Positions 50,507-58,844 of a DNA stretch of 64,000 nt are shown here, one piece after another (position 1 is the stretch's first letter; each line of letters starts with the position of its first letter). The stretch comes from Dinghuibacter silviterrae (lineage in GTDB: Bacteria > Bacteroidota > Bacteroidia > Chitinophagales > Chitinophagaceae). The stretch lies in contig NZ_SODV01000001.1 of the NCBI RefSeq assembly GCF_004366355.1, forward strand, positions 3,348,001 through 3,412,000, in the 5' to 3' direction. The notes under the pieces were generated by a model that saw only the letters and a list, made by a program, of their open reading frames with translations, searched no databases and was not told where the DNA came from. The position numbers were made by a program, and so were the translations under genes.

Positions 50507-51672
50507 TGCGGAATATCGTGGGCACACCAGCCAGAGGGGAGAATTTCTTTAGACGAGACCGGGAGGTTCGTAAAATCCTCGACAGTATTAATAACGATAA
50601 CAATATTCAAATCGCTGCGCCAAGGCGTGTGGGGAAAACCTCTATTTTGTTTTACATGCTCGATAATCTGGTGCAGGGATACCGCTATGTCTATGTGGAT
50701 ACGGAAAGCGTTTACTCGGAACAGGATTTTTACAAGAAGCTGTTGAAGGAAATCCTAAAGCTCGAAGGAATGGAAACGCTAACCGTTCGGTTTCTGAAAG
50801 CGGCCGGTGGTATGGCCAGGAAAATAAAAGGCATAAAAATAGCAGGGCAGGGGATTGATTTTAACGACGGAGAACATGAGGTTTCTTATTATGATGACCT
50901 GACGCATCTTCTCGCCGGTATTCCCATGGAAAAGGATCGAAAGTTGATATTGCTGATCGACGAATTCCCTCAAACCATTCAGAACATAGTACGCTCAAAG
51001 GGGGCCGAAGCGGCCATACAATTCTTGCAATCCAACCGGACGTTGAGGTTAAGCCCCGACATTGTAAGCAGGGTACGCTTTATATATACGGGTTCCATAG
51101 GGCTTAACCACACCGTATCCACCATCGACTCGACCGCCTTCATCAATGACCTCAGCACGTTGGAAATAGGCCCTTTGAGCAGGGCAGACGCCGGTTTTCT
51201 CCTGGTGGAACTGTTGAAAGAGAAGGGGGGATCCATTGCGCCGGCCGCCAGTGATCACCTTTTGGAAAAATTGGAATGGTTGATTCCCTTTCATATACAA
51301 CTGCTCGTCCAGGAGCTGCTCAGTCTTGAAGGAGCCACGACCATAAACATTGCAGATGTAGATCTTGCCTTCGGCAATGCCATTGCTGTTCGCAATGACA
51401 ACCACTTTGCACACTACTATAGCCGGCTAAAGACCCAGTTTAAAGGAGCGGATCTGGGGTATGCCCTGGAGGTACTGAACACCATTGCGGAATCAGGTAC
51501 CGTGCATTTTATTGAGCTGTTGGATGTGTCTGTTAAGTTTAATATTGAGTTTAGGAAAATAATAGACGTATTGGTGTATGATGGCTATATCAATAACATC
51601 GGGGACAAAAGGATTTACCGGTTCAATTCCCCGTTGGTGAGGATGTGGTGGCAAAAATTTATCTGCAAATAA
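50506..51672 (+). CDS. AAA-type ATPase (archaeal ATPase_2-like) with C-terminal winged-helix-like region
   Basis: A 388-residue protein. Walker A is APRRVGKTS (38-46), Walker B LILLIDEFP with Asp152-Glu153, and FIYTGSIGL is the sensor-1 strand. The C-terminal part (about 310-388: ALEVLNTIAESG..., YDGYINNIGDKRIYRFNSPLVRMWW) resembles the winged-helix plus RFxxPLLRxWW ending of the ATPase_2/DUF234-type family. The family's general roles are uncertain. The gene is A/T-rich, preceded by the palindrome array, and followed 6 bp later by a second ATPase gene. Confidence 0.88.
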   Translation: MRNIVGTPARGENFFRRDREVRKILDSINNDNNIQIAAPRRVGKTSILFYMLDNLVQGYRYVYVDTESVYSEQDFYKKLLKEILKLEGMETLTVRFLKAAGGMARKIKGIKIAGQGIDFNDGEHEVSYYDDLTHLLAGIPMEKDRKLILLIDEFPQTIQNIVRSKGAEAAIQFLQSNRTLRLSPDIVSRVRFIYTGSIGLNHTVSTIDSTAFINDLSTLEIGPLSRADAGFLLVELLKEKGGSIAPAASDHLLEKLEWLIPFHIQLLVQELLSLEGATTINIADVDLAFGNAIAVRNDNHFAHYYSRLKTQFKGADLGYALEVLNTIAESGTVHFIELLDVSVKFNIEFRKIIDVLVYDGYINNIGDKRIYRFNSPLVRMWWQKFICK

Positions 51673-51678
51673 GTACGT

Positions 51679-53670
51679 ATGGGCTTCTTTCTTTATAATC
51701 CCGATCAAAAAAGCAGAGAGGAAAGCATTGCGGAGTTTGTGGTCCGGCAGAACATTTACCGGGAGGTGCTTGATGACCTGGAGGGTTCTTCCATGGCGTA
51801 TCCAGAGCAACATTTTATCATCATCGGTCAGAGAGGGATGGGTAAGACGACGCTACTGCAACGAATAAAATATGGTATAGAAGAATCAAAGACGTTGAAT
51901 CGTTGGCTGATCCCCGTATCATTTCCAGAAGAGCAATATCAGTTAAGCGAACTCGCGAATGTCTGGGAATATATAGCCGGTTATTTGGAAGATTTTAACG
52001 GATTCGAAGGATTATCGGATCAAATTCGACAATGGCAATACGCGGACGATTTTGAGGAGCGCGCCTTTGATATGCTGAAATCGATGCTGAACAAGTGCGG
52101 GAAGAAACTGGTTTTACTGATGGACAACCTCGGCGATTTGTTCATGAAGCTTGAGCTTAAAGACGTGTATCGCTTTCGGGAAATTTTGCAAACGGCGAGC
52201 GAGATCAGGGTGATAGGAGGGGCGATCCATATCGGGGGGTTACTGGAATATCAAATGCCTTTTTACGAGTTTTTCAAGATTATAAGACTGGAGGGATTGA
52301 CGAAGGAGGAGACCTTGCATTTGATAGAAAAGTTAGCGGAGCTGAAGTCAGAAAAGGACAAAATCAAGCAGATAATCGATGAGTCGCCGGGCCGTGTGGA
52401 AACGCTCAGGGTTTTGACAGGAGGCGTGCCGAGGACCATTGCCATCATGTTTGGAATATTTTTAGATCACCAGCATGAGGGAGCTATGGATGACCTGTAT
52501 AGGATTATGGACCTGGCTACCCCTTTGTATAAACATAGGATGGATGACTTGCCGGTACAACTGCAAAAGATCATGGATGCGGTGGCGAGGCACTGGGAGC
52601 CGATTTCTGTAAAGGAACTGGCGCAAAAAACCAGGATAGCCAGCAAGACATTGTCTGCCCAGTTGAACAACCTTGAACGGCAAGAGCTTGTTATCAAAAA
52701 CGATACGGCTACCAAAAACAAGACGTACCTGATAAAAGAACGTTTCTGGAATATTTGGTATCTGATGCGCTATGGCCGAAAGGATGATAAGATGAAGATC
52801 ATCTGGCTGGTGAGATTTTTGGAGAGTTGGTCAAGCACGGAGGAGTTGCAAATGCGGATTGAGTCTTTTGTCGAAAAGGTAAAAAAGACCGACATCAGCG
52901 AGGAACAGATCAGGCTATACGCTGGCGTATATACGTCTTTGCAAACGCTCCCGCTCAGCAGCAGGTTGAAGCTGAAGACTATTGAAAAAGAAATGCGACA
53001 TGAAGTGGAGATGAGTGATGATGAACTGTATGCGAGCGCCAAAATAGAATTTAAAAAGGGAAACCTTGAAGAAAGTGTACGGCTTTTTTTGAAGGTTTCA
53101 GACATGGTAGGAAGGAGGTTTGATTTGCTATTCGAGCTCACTTTAAAAAATGCTTTAGCCATAACTTTCGAAAATTTGCGAATGGATAAAGAAGTCAATC
53201 AGATTAGGCTTCTTTGGCTGTATACCATGGAAGAATTGATATTCAGCGATAGAGTGATGGGCGTGTGCGATGGTCACATGGAAATGGATTATGAACGTCA
53301 ATTGAGAATGTTGCGGCGTTGCCTCGAAATTCAAATGGCTTGTCATGAAATGGACATATTGGGGAAATGGGATCGTGTTTTTTCGATTTTTGTTGTCCGG
53401 GAGGCCATGGGACGGTTTATCTCGTTGGGCTTTTACAATTTCATTCTTAAAATGGCGGAGGAAACCGTTGTCCTGGTGGTAGGTAAAACAGTTCCCTTTA
53501 AAGATATATGGAGGCCTCTTTATCTGGCCATCCGATACCTATATGAACCGGAAGAATTGGAGAAGCAGCCCCATGAGCTGAAAGAACATGCGAAATTGAT
53601 TGCGCAGCTATTGCTGGAAAAAATCGAGAAAGCAGATCACCCGGAAATAAAAAAGCGGGCGCCCAAATAG
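51679..53670 (+). CDS. P-loop ATPase with winged helix and helical-repeat C-terminus
   Basis: A 663-residue protein. Walker A GQRGMGKTT is at 50-58; the Walker B strand is LVLLMDN, with Asp149 followed by Asn in place of the usual Glu. GGVPRT (about 248-253) fits a sensor-2 position. A winged helix follows at about 294-360 (ISVKELAQKTRIASKTLSAQLNNLERQELV), and the last 300 residues are helical, TPR-like (YASAKIEFKKGNLEESVRLFLKV). The arrangement recalls Orc1/STAND-type ATPases with a protein-sensing repeat domain. It is co-directional with and 6 bp from the first ATPase, so the two probably form one unit. Confidence 0.85.
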   Translation: MGFFLYNPDQKSREESIAEFVVRQNIYREVLDDLEGSSMAYPEQHFIIIGQRGMGKTTLLQRIKYGIEESKTLNRWLIPVSFPEEQYQLSELANVWEYIAGYLEDFNGFEGLSDQIRQWQYADDFEERAFDMLKSMLNKCGKKLVLLMDNLGDLFMKLELKDVYRFREILQTASEIRVIGGAIHIGGLLEYQMPFYEFFKIIRLEGLTKEETLHLIEKLAELKSEKDKIKQIIDESPGRVETLRVLTGGVPRTIAIMFGIFLDHQHEGAMDDLYRIMDLATPLYKHRMDDLPVQLQKIMDAVARHWEPISVKELAQKTRIASKTLSAQLNNLERQELVIKNDTATKNKTYLIKERFWNIWYLMRYGRKDDKMKIIWLVRFLESWSSTEELQMRIESFVEKVKKTDISEEQIRLYAGVYTSLQTLPLSSRLKLKTIEKEMRHEVEMSDDELYASAKIEFKKGNLEESVRLFLKVSDMVGRRFDLLFELTLKNALAITFENLRMDKEVNQIRLLWLYTMEELIFSDRVMGVCDGHMEMDYERQLRMLRRCLEIQMACHEMDILGKWDRVFSIFVVREAMGRFISLGFYNFILKMAEETVVLVVGKTVPFKDIWRPLYLAIRYLYEPEELEKQPHELKEHAKLIAQLLLEKIEKADHPEIKKRAPK

Positions 53671-53679
53671 AGCGCCCGC
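53649..53679 (-). terminator. Terminator of the LytTR operon, inside the end of the ATPase gene
   Basis: GCGGGCGC and GCGCCCGC (8-bp perfect stem) surround the stop codon of the plus-strand ATPase gene. On the minus strand the stem is followed by TTTTTTA. The regulator operon reading from 55391 to 53800 would end here, using the neighbour's coding end. Confidence 0.75.
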
Positions 53680-53799
53680 CGGCAGCGAATATAGTGGCCC
53701 CCCCGCAGGGTTGCCCCGGTTGTCTCAAAGGTAATTACAGGTGCGGCAAATAGGTTAACATCAGAGCAGAGTAGTAGATGACTTATACGCAAAAGTGTT

Positions 53800-54561
53800 T
53801 TAGAAATAAATGACTTCCTTCAACTCCGTAAAGAACACGTCCTTCTTGCGGGTGGAGACCGGGATGCACGCGCCGTTGGTCATGACGACGGAGGGGGCGA
53901 CACCCTTGATGATCTTCATCATGTGGCGGAGGTTGACGAGGTAGGACTTGTGGACCCGGTAGAAGCCTTTCTCGGAAAGGATTTCTTCGTATTCCTTGAG
54001 GGAGCGGCTGGCGACGTAGGAGACGTTGCCGACCAGGCGGAGCTTGGTGTAGCTGTCCAGGGCCTCGATGTAAATAATGTTGTTGATGTCGATGACTTCG
54101 TAGCCGTCTTGCACGTGGACGACGATCTTGGAGAAGTTCTCGGGGATGCCGTTGACGTAGTGTTTGATGATGCCGGTCAGTTCGCCGAGCTTGTTCTTTT
54201 TGTTTTTGCGGATCTTTTCGATCACGTTGACGATGTCGGAGCCTTTGATGGGTTTGAGGATGTAGTCCAGGGCGGCCATTTTCAGGGCGCGGAGGGCATA
54301 TTCCTGGTAAGCCGTCACGAAGATCACCTCGAAGTTGGGCTGGGCAATGGCTTCCAGCAACTGGAAAGAGTTGTTGGGGGGCATCTCGATGTCCATGAAG
54401 AGGACGTCGATTTCATTTTCCCGGATGTTGTTTTTGGCGTCCTCAAGGTTGTCAGCCTCCCAGATCACCTCGACCCCTTCGCATTGGGTCTGTAGGATGT
54501 TGCGCAGGATGTGTAGGTTGGCCTGCTCGTCATCTACTATTGCAGCTCTAATTTTCTTCAT
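53800..54561 (-). CDS. LytTR-family response regulator
   Basis: A 253-residue regulator. The receiver has IVDDEQ, phospho-acceptor Asp57 (VLFMDIEM), VTAY and KPI. The C-terminal LytTR DNA-binding domain (about 145-253) shows YIEALDSYTKLRL, SLKEYEEIL, GFYRVHKSYLVNL and PVSTRKKD. It lies 47 bp downstream of a LytS-type kinase gene on the same strand, forming a typical Bacteroidota LytS/LytR pair. Targets are not visible, but inverted repeats in the 1-kb gap upstream of the kinase are candidates. Confidence 0.93.
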   Translation of the reverse strand: MKKIRAAIVDDEQANLHILRNILQTQCEGVEVIWEADNLEDAKNNIRENEIDVLFMDIEMPPNNSFQLLEAIAQPNFEVIFVTAYQEYALRALKMAALDYILKPIKGSDIVNVIEKIRKNKKNKLGELTGIIKHYVNGIPENFSKIVVHVQDGYEVIDINNIIYIEALDSYTKLRLVGNVSYVASRSLKEYEEILSEKGFYRVHKSYLVNLRHMMKIIKGVAPSVVMTNGACIPVSTRKKDVFFTELKEVIYF

Positions 54562-54608
54562 AAACGGACTTTTAAGGTTTTTTTGAATGGTAAGGTTAAG
54601 GTTAACAA

Positions 54609-55391
54609 CTATAATGAGTTGATGATCGGTATAAATATTTTCACAAGAGTGCCGGTGTCGTTGTACCCGTTGGCCGCTTTGTCGATGATCTCCAGTTTCC
54701 CGGGGTTGTCGTCATAGGATTTGATCACATTGAGGCGCTCCCGGATGATGTTGAGCGCGGTGGACTCGTGTTTGAGCGCGCTGGTCGCGCTCCTTGTCTT
54801 TTTCCATCCGGCTCCGTTGTCGTCGACCACACATTCGAGGATGTCTTTGTGGAAGGAAAAAGCAATTTTCAACATCCCCTTTTCCTTCTTCGGCGCCATG
54901 CCGTGTTTGATCGCGTTTTCCAGGATCGGCTGGATCAGCATGGGGGCGATGCAATGGCTGTGGACCTTGATGGCATCCTCCACCTGGAACTCGTACTCGA
55001 AGGAGTTGCTGAAGCGGAACCGCTCCAGTTCCAGGTACCTTGTCAGAAAGTCGATCTCGTCCTCCAGCGCCACATAGGACTTTCTGCTGTTGTTCAACAT
55101 CTGCCGCATCAGGAGCGAGAAGTCCGAGATGTAATCGAAGGCCTTCTGCTGCTCGTTCAACACGATCAGGTGTTGTACCGTGCTGAGGGAGTTGTAGATG
55201 AAGTGTGGGTTCATCTGGCTGGTGAGGGCTTTGGCTTCCAACTCCAGCAGCCGGTTGTTGTACGCGACCTTTTCCTTTTTCCTGTCGAACTCCTTTCTCA
55301 TAATCAGGGCCGCCGCTATGGCGATGATCGCCGTAACGATCAGCACCCCATTCCATATCACCCAAAACTGGGTTCCTGTAACTAGCCACAT
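54609..55391 (-). CDS. LytS-type sensor histidine kinase, short membrane-anchored
   Basis: A 260-residue kinase. One membrane helix (about 8-31) is followed by the His_kinase box NPHFIYNSLS with His63 and a HATPase domain (ILENAIKHG, DDNGAGWKK). I choose the ATG at 55391 because the frame upstream to 55616 lacks membrane or sensor character and the helix starts at once after this Met. With almost no extracellular part, it probably senses through a partner or the membrane. It pairs with the LytTR regulator downstream. Confidence 0.88.
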   Translation of the reverse strand: MWLVTGTQFWVIWNGVLIVTAIIAIAAALIMRKEFDRKKEKVAYNNRLLELEAKALTSQMNPHFIYNSLSTVQHLIVLNEQQKAFDYISDFSLLMRQMLNNSRKSYVALEDEIDFLTRYLELERFRFSNSFEYEFQVEDAIKVHSHCIAPMLIQPILENAIKHGMAPKKEKGMLKIAFSFHKDILECVVDDNGAGWKKTRSATSALKHESTALNIIRERLNVIKSYDDNPGKLEIIDKAANGYNDTGTLVKIFIPIINSL

Positions 55392-55850
55392 ATCCAAGTG
55401 CTTACCCTCGAAGGGTAGGCTGAAATTTAGTGCTGAAAAATTCAGAATCGGCACGGTTTTTGATAATACTTCTCGCCTTCCGACCCTTGATTTGACAGTT
55501 TTCCAAAAATGAGTATGCTTACAGAATGACCCCTTGGATTGCAGTGTCCGGGGAGACACCACATTCCATATACTGTGACAGAGGCGCAACGTAAGCAAGC
55601 AATATTTTTGAATCATATGACTTGCTCTAAAGAAAACATACCGGCTTTTCCGCCCGACCGGCTCGGGTCATGGTAAAGGATGATTGGAATACGGTGGAGT
55701 CTTTGGAGAGGATATTGAAATCAACCGAAGGCTACAAAAGTAATACACAAGGTTGGCCCTTTTGACCGTAGTTATACCTGAATATCTTTTACAGAACTTC
55801 TATCTTAAACGCAAGGGCAAGGTACCTTAAAAGGCTGGTTCGAGCAATAC

Positions 55851-55868
55851 CAACATACGGGTATGTTG
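55851..55868. promoter_or_regulatory. 18-bp palindrome, candidate operator
   Basis: CAACATACGGGTATGTTG has perfect 8-bp arms around GG. A further half-site, CGTATGT, follows about 10 bp later. It lies in the gap between the LytTR and LuxR-type regulator operons, so either regulator could bind it. Confidence 0.5.
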
Positions 55869-56304
55869 TTAAACGTATGTAAATCACCTGGTTAATTCTC
55901 CTGTAACACAAGACTGGCAAGACTTTCAATGCTTTGAGGCGATTCGGCCTCCGGGGAGGCATTCCGTAAAAGGAGGGAGAAGATTGCCATTCAAATATAG
56001 TGTTTTAACGAAATTACAATGTGAATTTTACGGTATTTTATAAGTCGTGGAAATATACTATATTAGATATCAAAATCCGATAGTATGAAAACCCGATTGG
56101 TTACCCCTGGCCACTTGGCCCAGCAAAAGTTACATTCCCTCGTTGTCTAGAATACATGGGTGCCGGGTAGCAACCCTGGTACAGAGGTATTGTAGTAGTG
56201 CGACTACGTGCCGATGCAAAGTTTACTATCCGATATCTTTATAATCGGGTATACCTTCGCACCAATTTATCGTACCCTGGCGGCTTTTCCGCCGGTTGGT
56301 TAGA

Positions 56305-56333
56305 CGTATAATTGTTCCCGGTACAATTATACG
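56305..56333 (+). promoter_or_regulatory. Inverted repeat with 11-bp arms upstream of the PAS gene
   Basis: CGTATAATTGT, spacer TCCCGGT, ACAATTATACG. The arms are perfect. It ends 47 bp before the ATG at 56381. The arms are too A/T-rich for a strong terminator, so an operator or an mRNA-leader stem is more likely. Confidence 0.55.
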
Positions 56334-56380
56334 GTAGGCTCTGCGGATCTATTTGTTTAACCCCTTTAAAAGGACAGGGA

Positions 56381-57346
56381 ATGTACTCTTATCCGCCTAC
56401 CTCAAAACCAGACTCCCTTTGGATGGTGCACTTTGACCCCACGGGAGATTGTGTTTACACTAGCAAATCCTTTATCCGGGCTTTTGTGGGAGAAGCAAAC
56501 TGGCCGTTGAGTGCCCGGGCCCGCGATCCTTTCGCCAGCGCCTTACACCCCGAAGAACGCGACCTTTTGCAAGATACACTGAAAGCATGCCGCCAAAGTC
56601 CCGGTGACCTGGTGGTTTCTTCTCTAAGGCTCACCAATACGAGCGGCACCTGCCGGCTTACGGAATGGAAGATGAGTCTTTTGCCACCCGCTACGACGGG
56701 GGGCTCCCCCCTGATTTATGCCGTGGGCGTAGACAAGGTCGATCATTTTCTCGACGCCCAGCCGTTGGGCAACCTGCAGGCCCTGGGCAAGCTTCTTTTT
56801 GACGCGACCCCGTCCCCGCATATTTGCCTGGGAGACGCGGGAGAGCTGCGCTTTTTCAACCGCGAAGCTATCCAGTGGATCAAGGCGAGGACCGGCGTCC
56901 TCCCGGTGATCGGGGCCAACTTACACGACACCCTCCGCAACGGTTTTGGCGGCCATCTCTGCCGCAAGATCGCCCTGGGCTTTAAGGGGGAGCCGGCCTG
57001 TTCCGAGGACCGTTGGGTATACCCCGACGGACAGGAGGAATGGTACCGCGTCGAGGTGTTGCCTTTTCAGTACGGACCCGAAGAATGCGTGTCGATCAGC
57101 CTGCTGGATATCACCGCCCTGAAGCGGTCGGTCGGCGTGATGGACAGCAGCCGGTATATGATTGCTAACCAGTTGAGGACACACGTATCGAATATGATGG
57201 GCATGTCTGTGATGATGGAAAACCTCCTGGCGATGGACGGCGGACCGTCTTTGTCCGCCCTGGTGACGATGATCAAAGAAGAAGCGGGACAGCTCAACCG
57301 GGCCGTTGGCCGGGTGGAAGAGGCCCTGTTCTCAGGAGGAGGCTGA
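56381..57346 (+). CDS. PAS-domain protein with histidine-kinase-like dimerisation helices but no ATPase domain
   Basis: A 321-residue soluble protein. I start at 56381 because AGGACAGGGA precedes this ATG; a TTG-started extension runs into the inverted repeat. Two PAS-type domains cover about 10-115 and 130-250 (second: PSPHICLGDAGELRFFNREAIQWIKA..., EEWYRVEVLPF, SISLLDITALKR). The end (about 255-318) has two long helices, with NQLRTHVSNMMGMSVMMENL placed like an HisKA box with His. No HATPase follows; the next gene, 5 bp away, is a kinase without a sensor. The two look like a split sensor kinase. Confidence 0.82.
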   Translation: MYSYPPTSKPDSLWMVHFDPTGDCVYTSKSFIRAFVGEANWPLSARARDPFASALHPEERDLLQDTLKACRQSPGDLVVSSLRLTNTSGTCRLTEWKMSLLPPATTGGSPLIYAVGVDKVDHFLDAQPLGNLQALGKLLFDATPSPHICLGDAGELRFFNREAIQWIKARTGVLPVIGANLHDTLRNGFGGHLCRKIALGFKGEPACSEDRWVYPDGQEEWYRVEVLPFQYGPEECVSISLLDITALKRSVGVMDSSRYMIANQLRTHVSNMMGMSVMMENLLAMDGGPSLSALVTMIKEEAGQLNRAVGRVEEALFSGGG

Positions 57347-57351
57347 CCATC

Positions 57352-58110
57352 ATGGCAGACACGAAAGCTAAAACGGTTAACGAAAGCGGCTCCGGGTGGC
57401 ATCCCGGGGAATGGGGGCATATCCTGTATATGCAACAGATCCTGATTGGTGCCATCGTACATGATATCAGGACGCCGCTCCGTTACTTCATGTGGACCGC
57501 CCGGTCCCTCCAGGAGGACCTGGAGCGCGGGCTGGACACCGAAAACCTGGCCGAACGGGCACAGTTGCTGTACACCTCTGCCGAGCGCATGCACGGCCTG
57601 GTGGAGGACCTCCTCCAGTATTCGAGGGTACAATTGCGGGCGGCGGCGGACGGACGGTTTAAAAAAGTCAATGTGCACCTGGCGATAGCGGCGAAAGCCA
57701 CCCTTTTTCACCACATCGCCTATGCAAAAGGAATAGAGATCATCAACCGGGTAGACCCCACCCTGATCATGGAAACAGATCCGGACTGTCTGGCCGTCAT
57801 TGTACACAATATCCTGGACAACGCGCTCAAGTTTACCTCCGGCGGGACCGTGGTCATCAGTTCAAGCAGGAGCGACGGCGCCATCCGGATCGAGGTGACC
57901 GACACCGGCAGGGGTATGAGCCGGGAGTATATAGAGTGGTGCAACACCGAAGCGGCTGGTTTTGACACGCCGTTGCCGGGGGAGGACTTCAGACCCCCGG
58001 GACTGGGGCTTATGCTGGTGCGGGAATTGCTGGGTAGGATAAAGGGGAAGCTGGTCGTGAGCAGGGCCGAAGAAGGCGGGACGGTGATGATGTTGGAATT
58101 TTCAGAATAG
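57352..58110 (+). CDS. Sensor-less histidine kinase (HisKA-HATPase)
   Basis: A 252-residue cytoplasmic kinase. H-box IVHDIRTPLRYF with His37, N-box HNILDNALKF, G1 VTDTGRGMS and G2 GLGLMLVREL are all present, so it should be active. It has no sensor or membrane segment; the preceding PAS protein probably supplies input. It lies 21 bp before a LuxR-type regulator gene. Confidence 0.9.
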   Translation: MADTKAKTVNESGSGWHPGEWGHILYMQQILIGAIVHDIRTPLRYFMWTARSLQEDLERGLDTENLAERAQLLYTSAERMHGLVEDLLQYSRVQLRAAADGRFKKVNVHLAIAAKATLFHHIAYAKGIEIINRVDPTLIMETDPDCLAVIVHNILDNALKFTSGGTVVISSSRSDGAIRIEVTDTGRGMSREYIEWCNTEAAGFDTPLPGEDFRPPGLGLMLVRELLGRIKGKLVVSRAEEGGTVMMLEFSE

Positions 58111-58131
58111 CATCTAAAAAAATAACGCTTA

Positions 58132-58800
58132 ATGGTAAACATTCTCATGGCGGATGATCATGCAATTGTCAGGTATGGCACGATTGCCCTGATCAAGGAA
58201 TTGTTTGAAGACGTATCTGTCTCCGAGGCAGCCAACTTCGACGAAACCTTGCACCTTATAGAGGAGCGTCCCTTCGACCTGCTTGTATTGGACATCAACA
58301 TTCCGGGGGGCAACAGCTTCCAGATGATCGACGTCCTCCGCCTCCGTCAACCCAATTTAAAGATCCTCATTTTCACGGCGTACGACGAGCACCTCTACGG
58401 GTTCCGTTATCTCCAGGCGGGGGCCGATGGCTTCCTGATGAAGAACTCCGACGAGCAGGAGATCAAGTACGCCATCCGCAGTGTGCTCAACAACGAAAAA
58501 TACTTCGGCCCCTCCGTCAAGGCGTACTTACTCGACAAGATCCACCAGAAAAAACAGGAGGTGTCCAACCCGCTGCTGACCCTTTCCAACCGGGAAACGG
58601 AAGTGGTCCGTCTGTTGATCCAGGGGAACGGCATCGCCGAGATCGCCCGTCTCCTGCACCTTCAGATTTCGACCGTCAGCACGTACAAGGTCCGGATCTT
58701 TCAAAAGCTCAACGTCCGCAACATCGTCGAGCTCGTCGAACGGTTCAACCTGTACAACGGGATGGGGGCGGGGACAGCGGGGACGGCCTCGGCCGGATAG
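58132..58800 (+). CDS. NarL/LuxR-family response regulator
   Basis: A 222-residue regulator. The receiver has MADDHAIVR, Asp54 (LVLDINIPG), FTAYDE and the Lys in LMKNSDE. The LuxR helix-turn-helix is at about 148-210 (LSNRETEVVRLLIQGNGIAEIARLLHLQISTVSTYKVRIFQKL). The short tail is Gly/Ala/Thr-rich. It completes a PAS protein-kinase-regulator triad. The palindromes at 55851 and 56305 are possible sites of autoregulation. Confidence 0.93.
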   Translation: MVNILMADDHAIVRYGTIALIKELFEDVSVSEAANFDETLHLIEERPFDLLVLDINIPGGNSFQMIDVLRLRQPNLKILIFTAYDEHLYGFRYLQAGADGFLMKNSDEQEIKYAIRSVLNNEKYFGPSVKAYLLDKIHQKKQEVSNPLLTLSNRETEVVRLLIQGNGIAEIARLLHLQISTVSTYKVRIFQKLNVRNIVELVERFNLYNGMGAGTAGTASAG

Positions 58801-58844
58801 GCCGGCCCGCTCACCGGGGACGCTATTTTTCCCTAAATTGCCGG

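Larger units (their letters stand above)
55392..56380. other. About 1-kb regulatory gap between two divergent signalling operons
   Basis: No credible gene. The region is rich in inverted repeats: TACCCT-CGA-AGGGTA at 55403-55417, CAACATAC-GG-GTATGTTG at 55851-55868, GCCTCC-GG-GGAGGC at 55947-55960, GGCGG-CTTTT-CCGCC near 56279-56293, and an 11-bp-arm repeat at 56305-56333. A 21-codon frame at 56085-56150 lacks a ribosome site. Likely holds both promoters and several operators. Confidence 0.5.

Noticed and set aside
55392-55616. N-terminal extension of the LytS-type kinase
   Set aside because: The upstream frame lacks membrane or sensor character; the ATG at 55391 directly precedes the membrane helix.
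56085-56150. 21-codon frame in the signalling gap
   Set aside because: No ribosome-binding sequence, no family signature, surrounded by non-coding inverted repeats.
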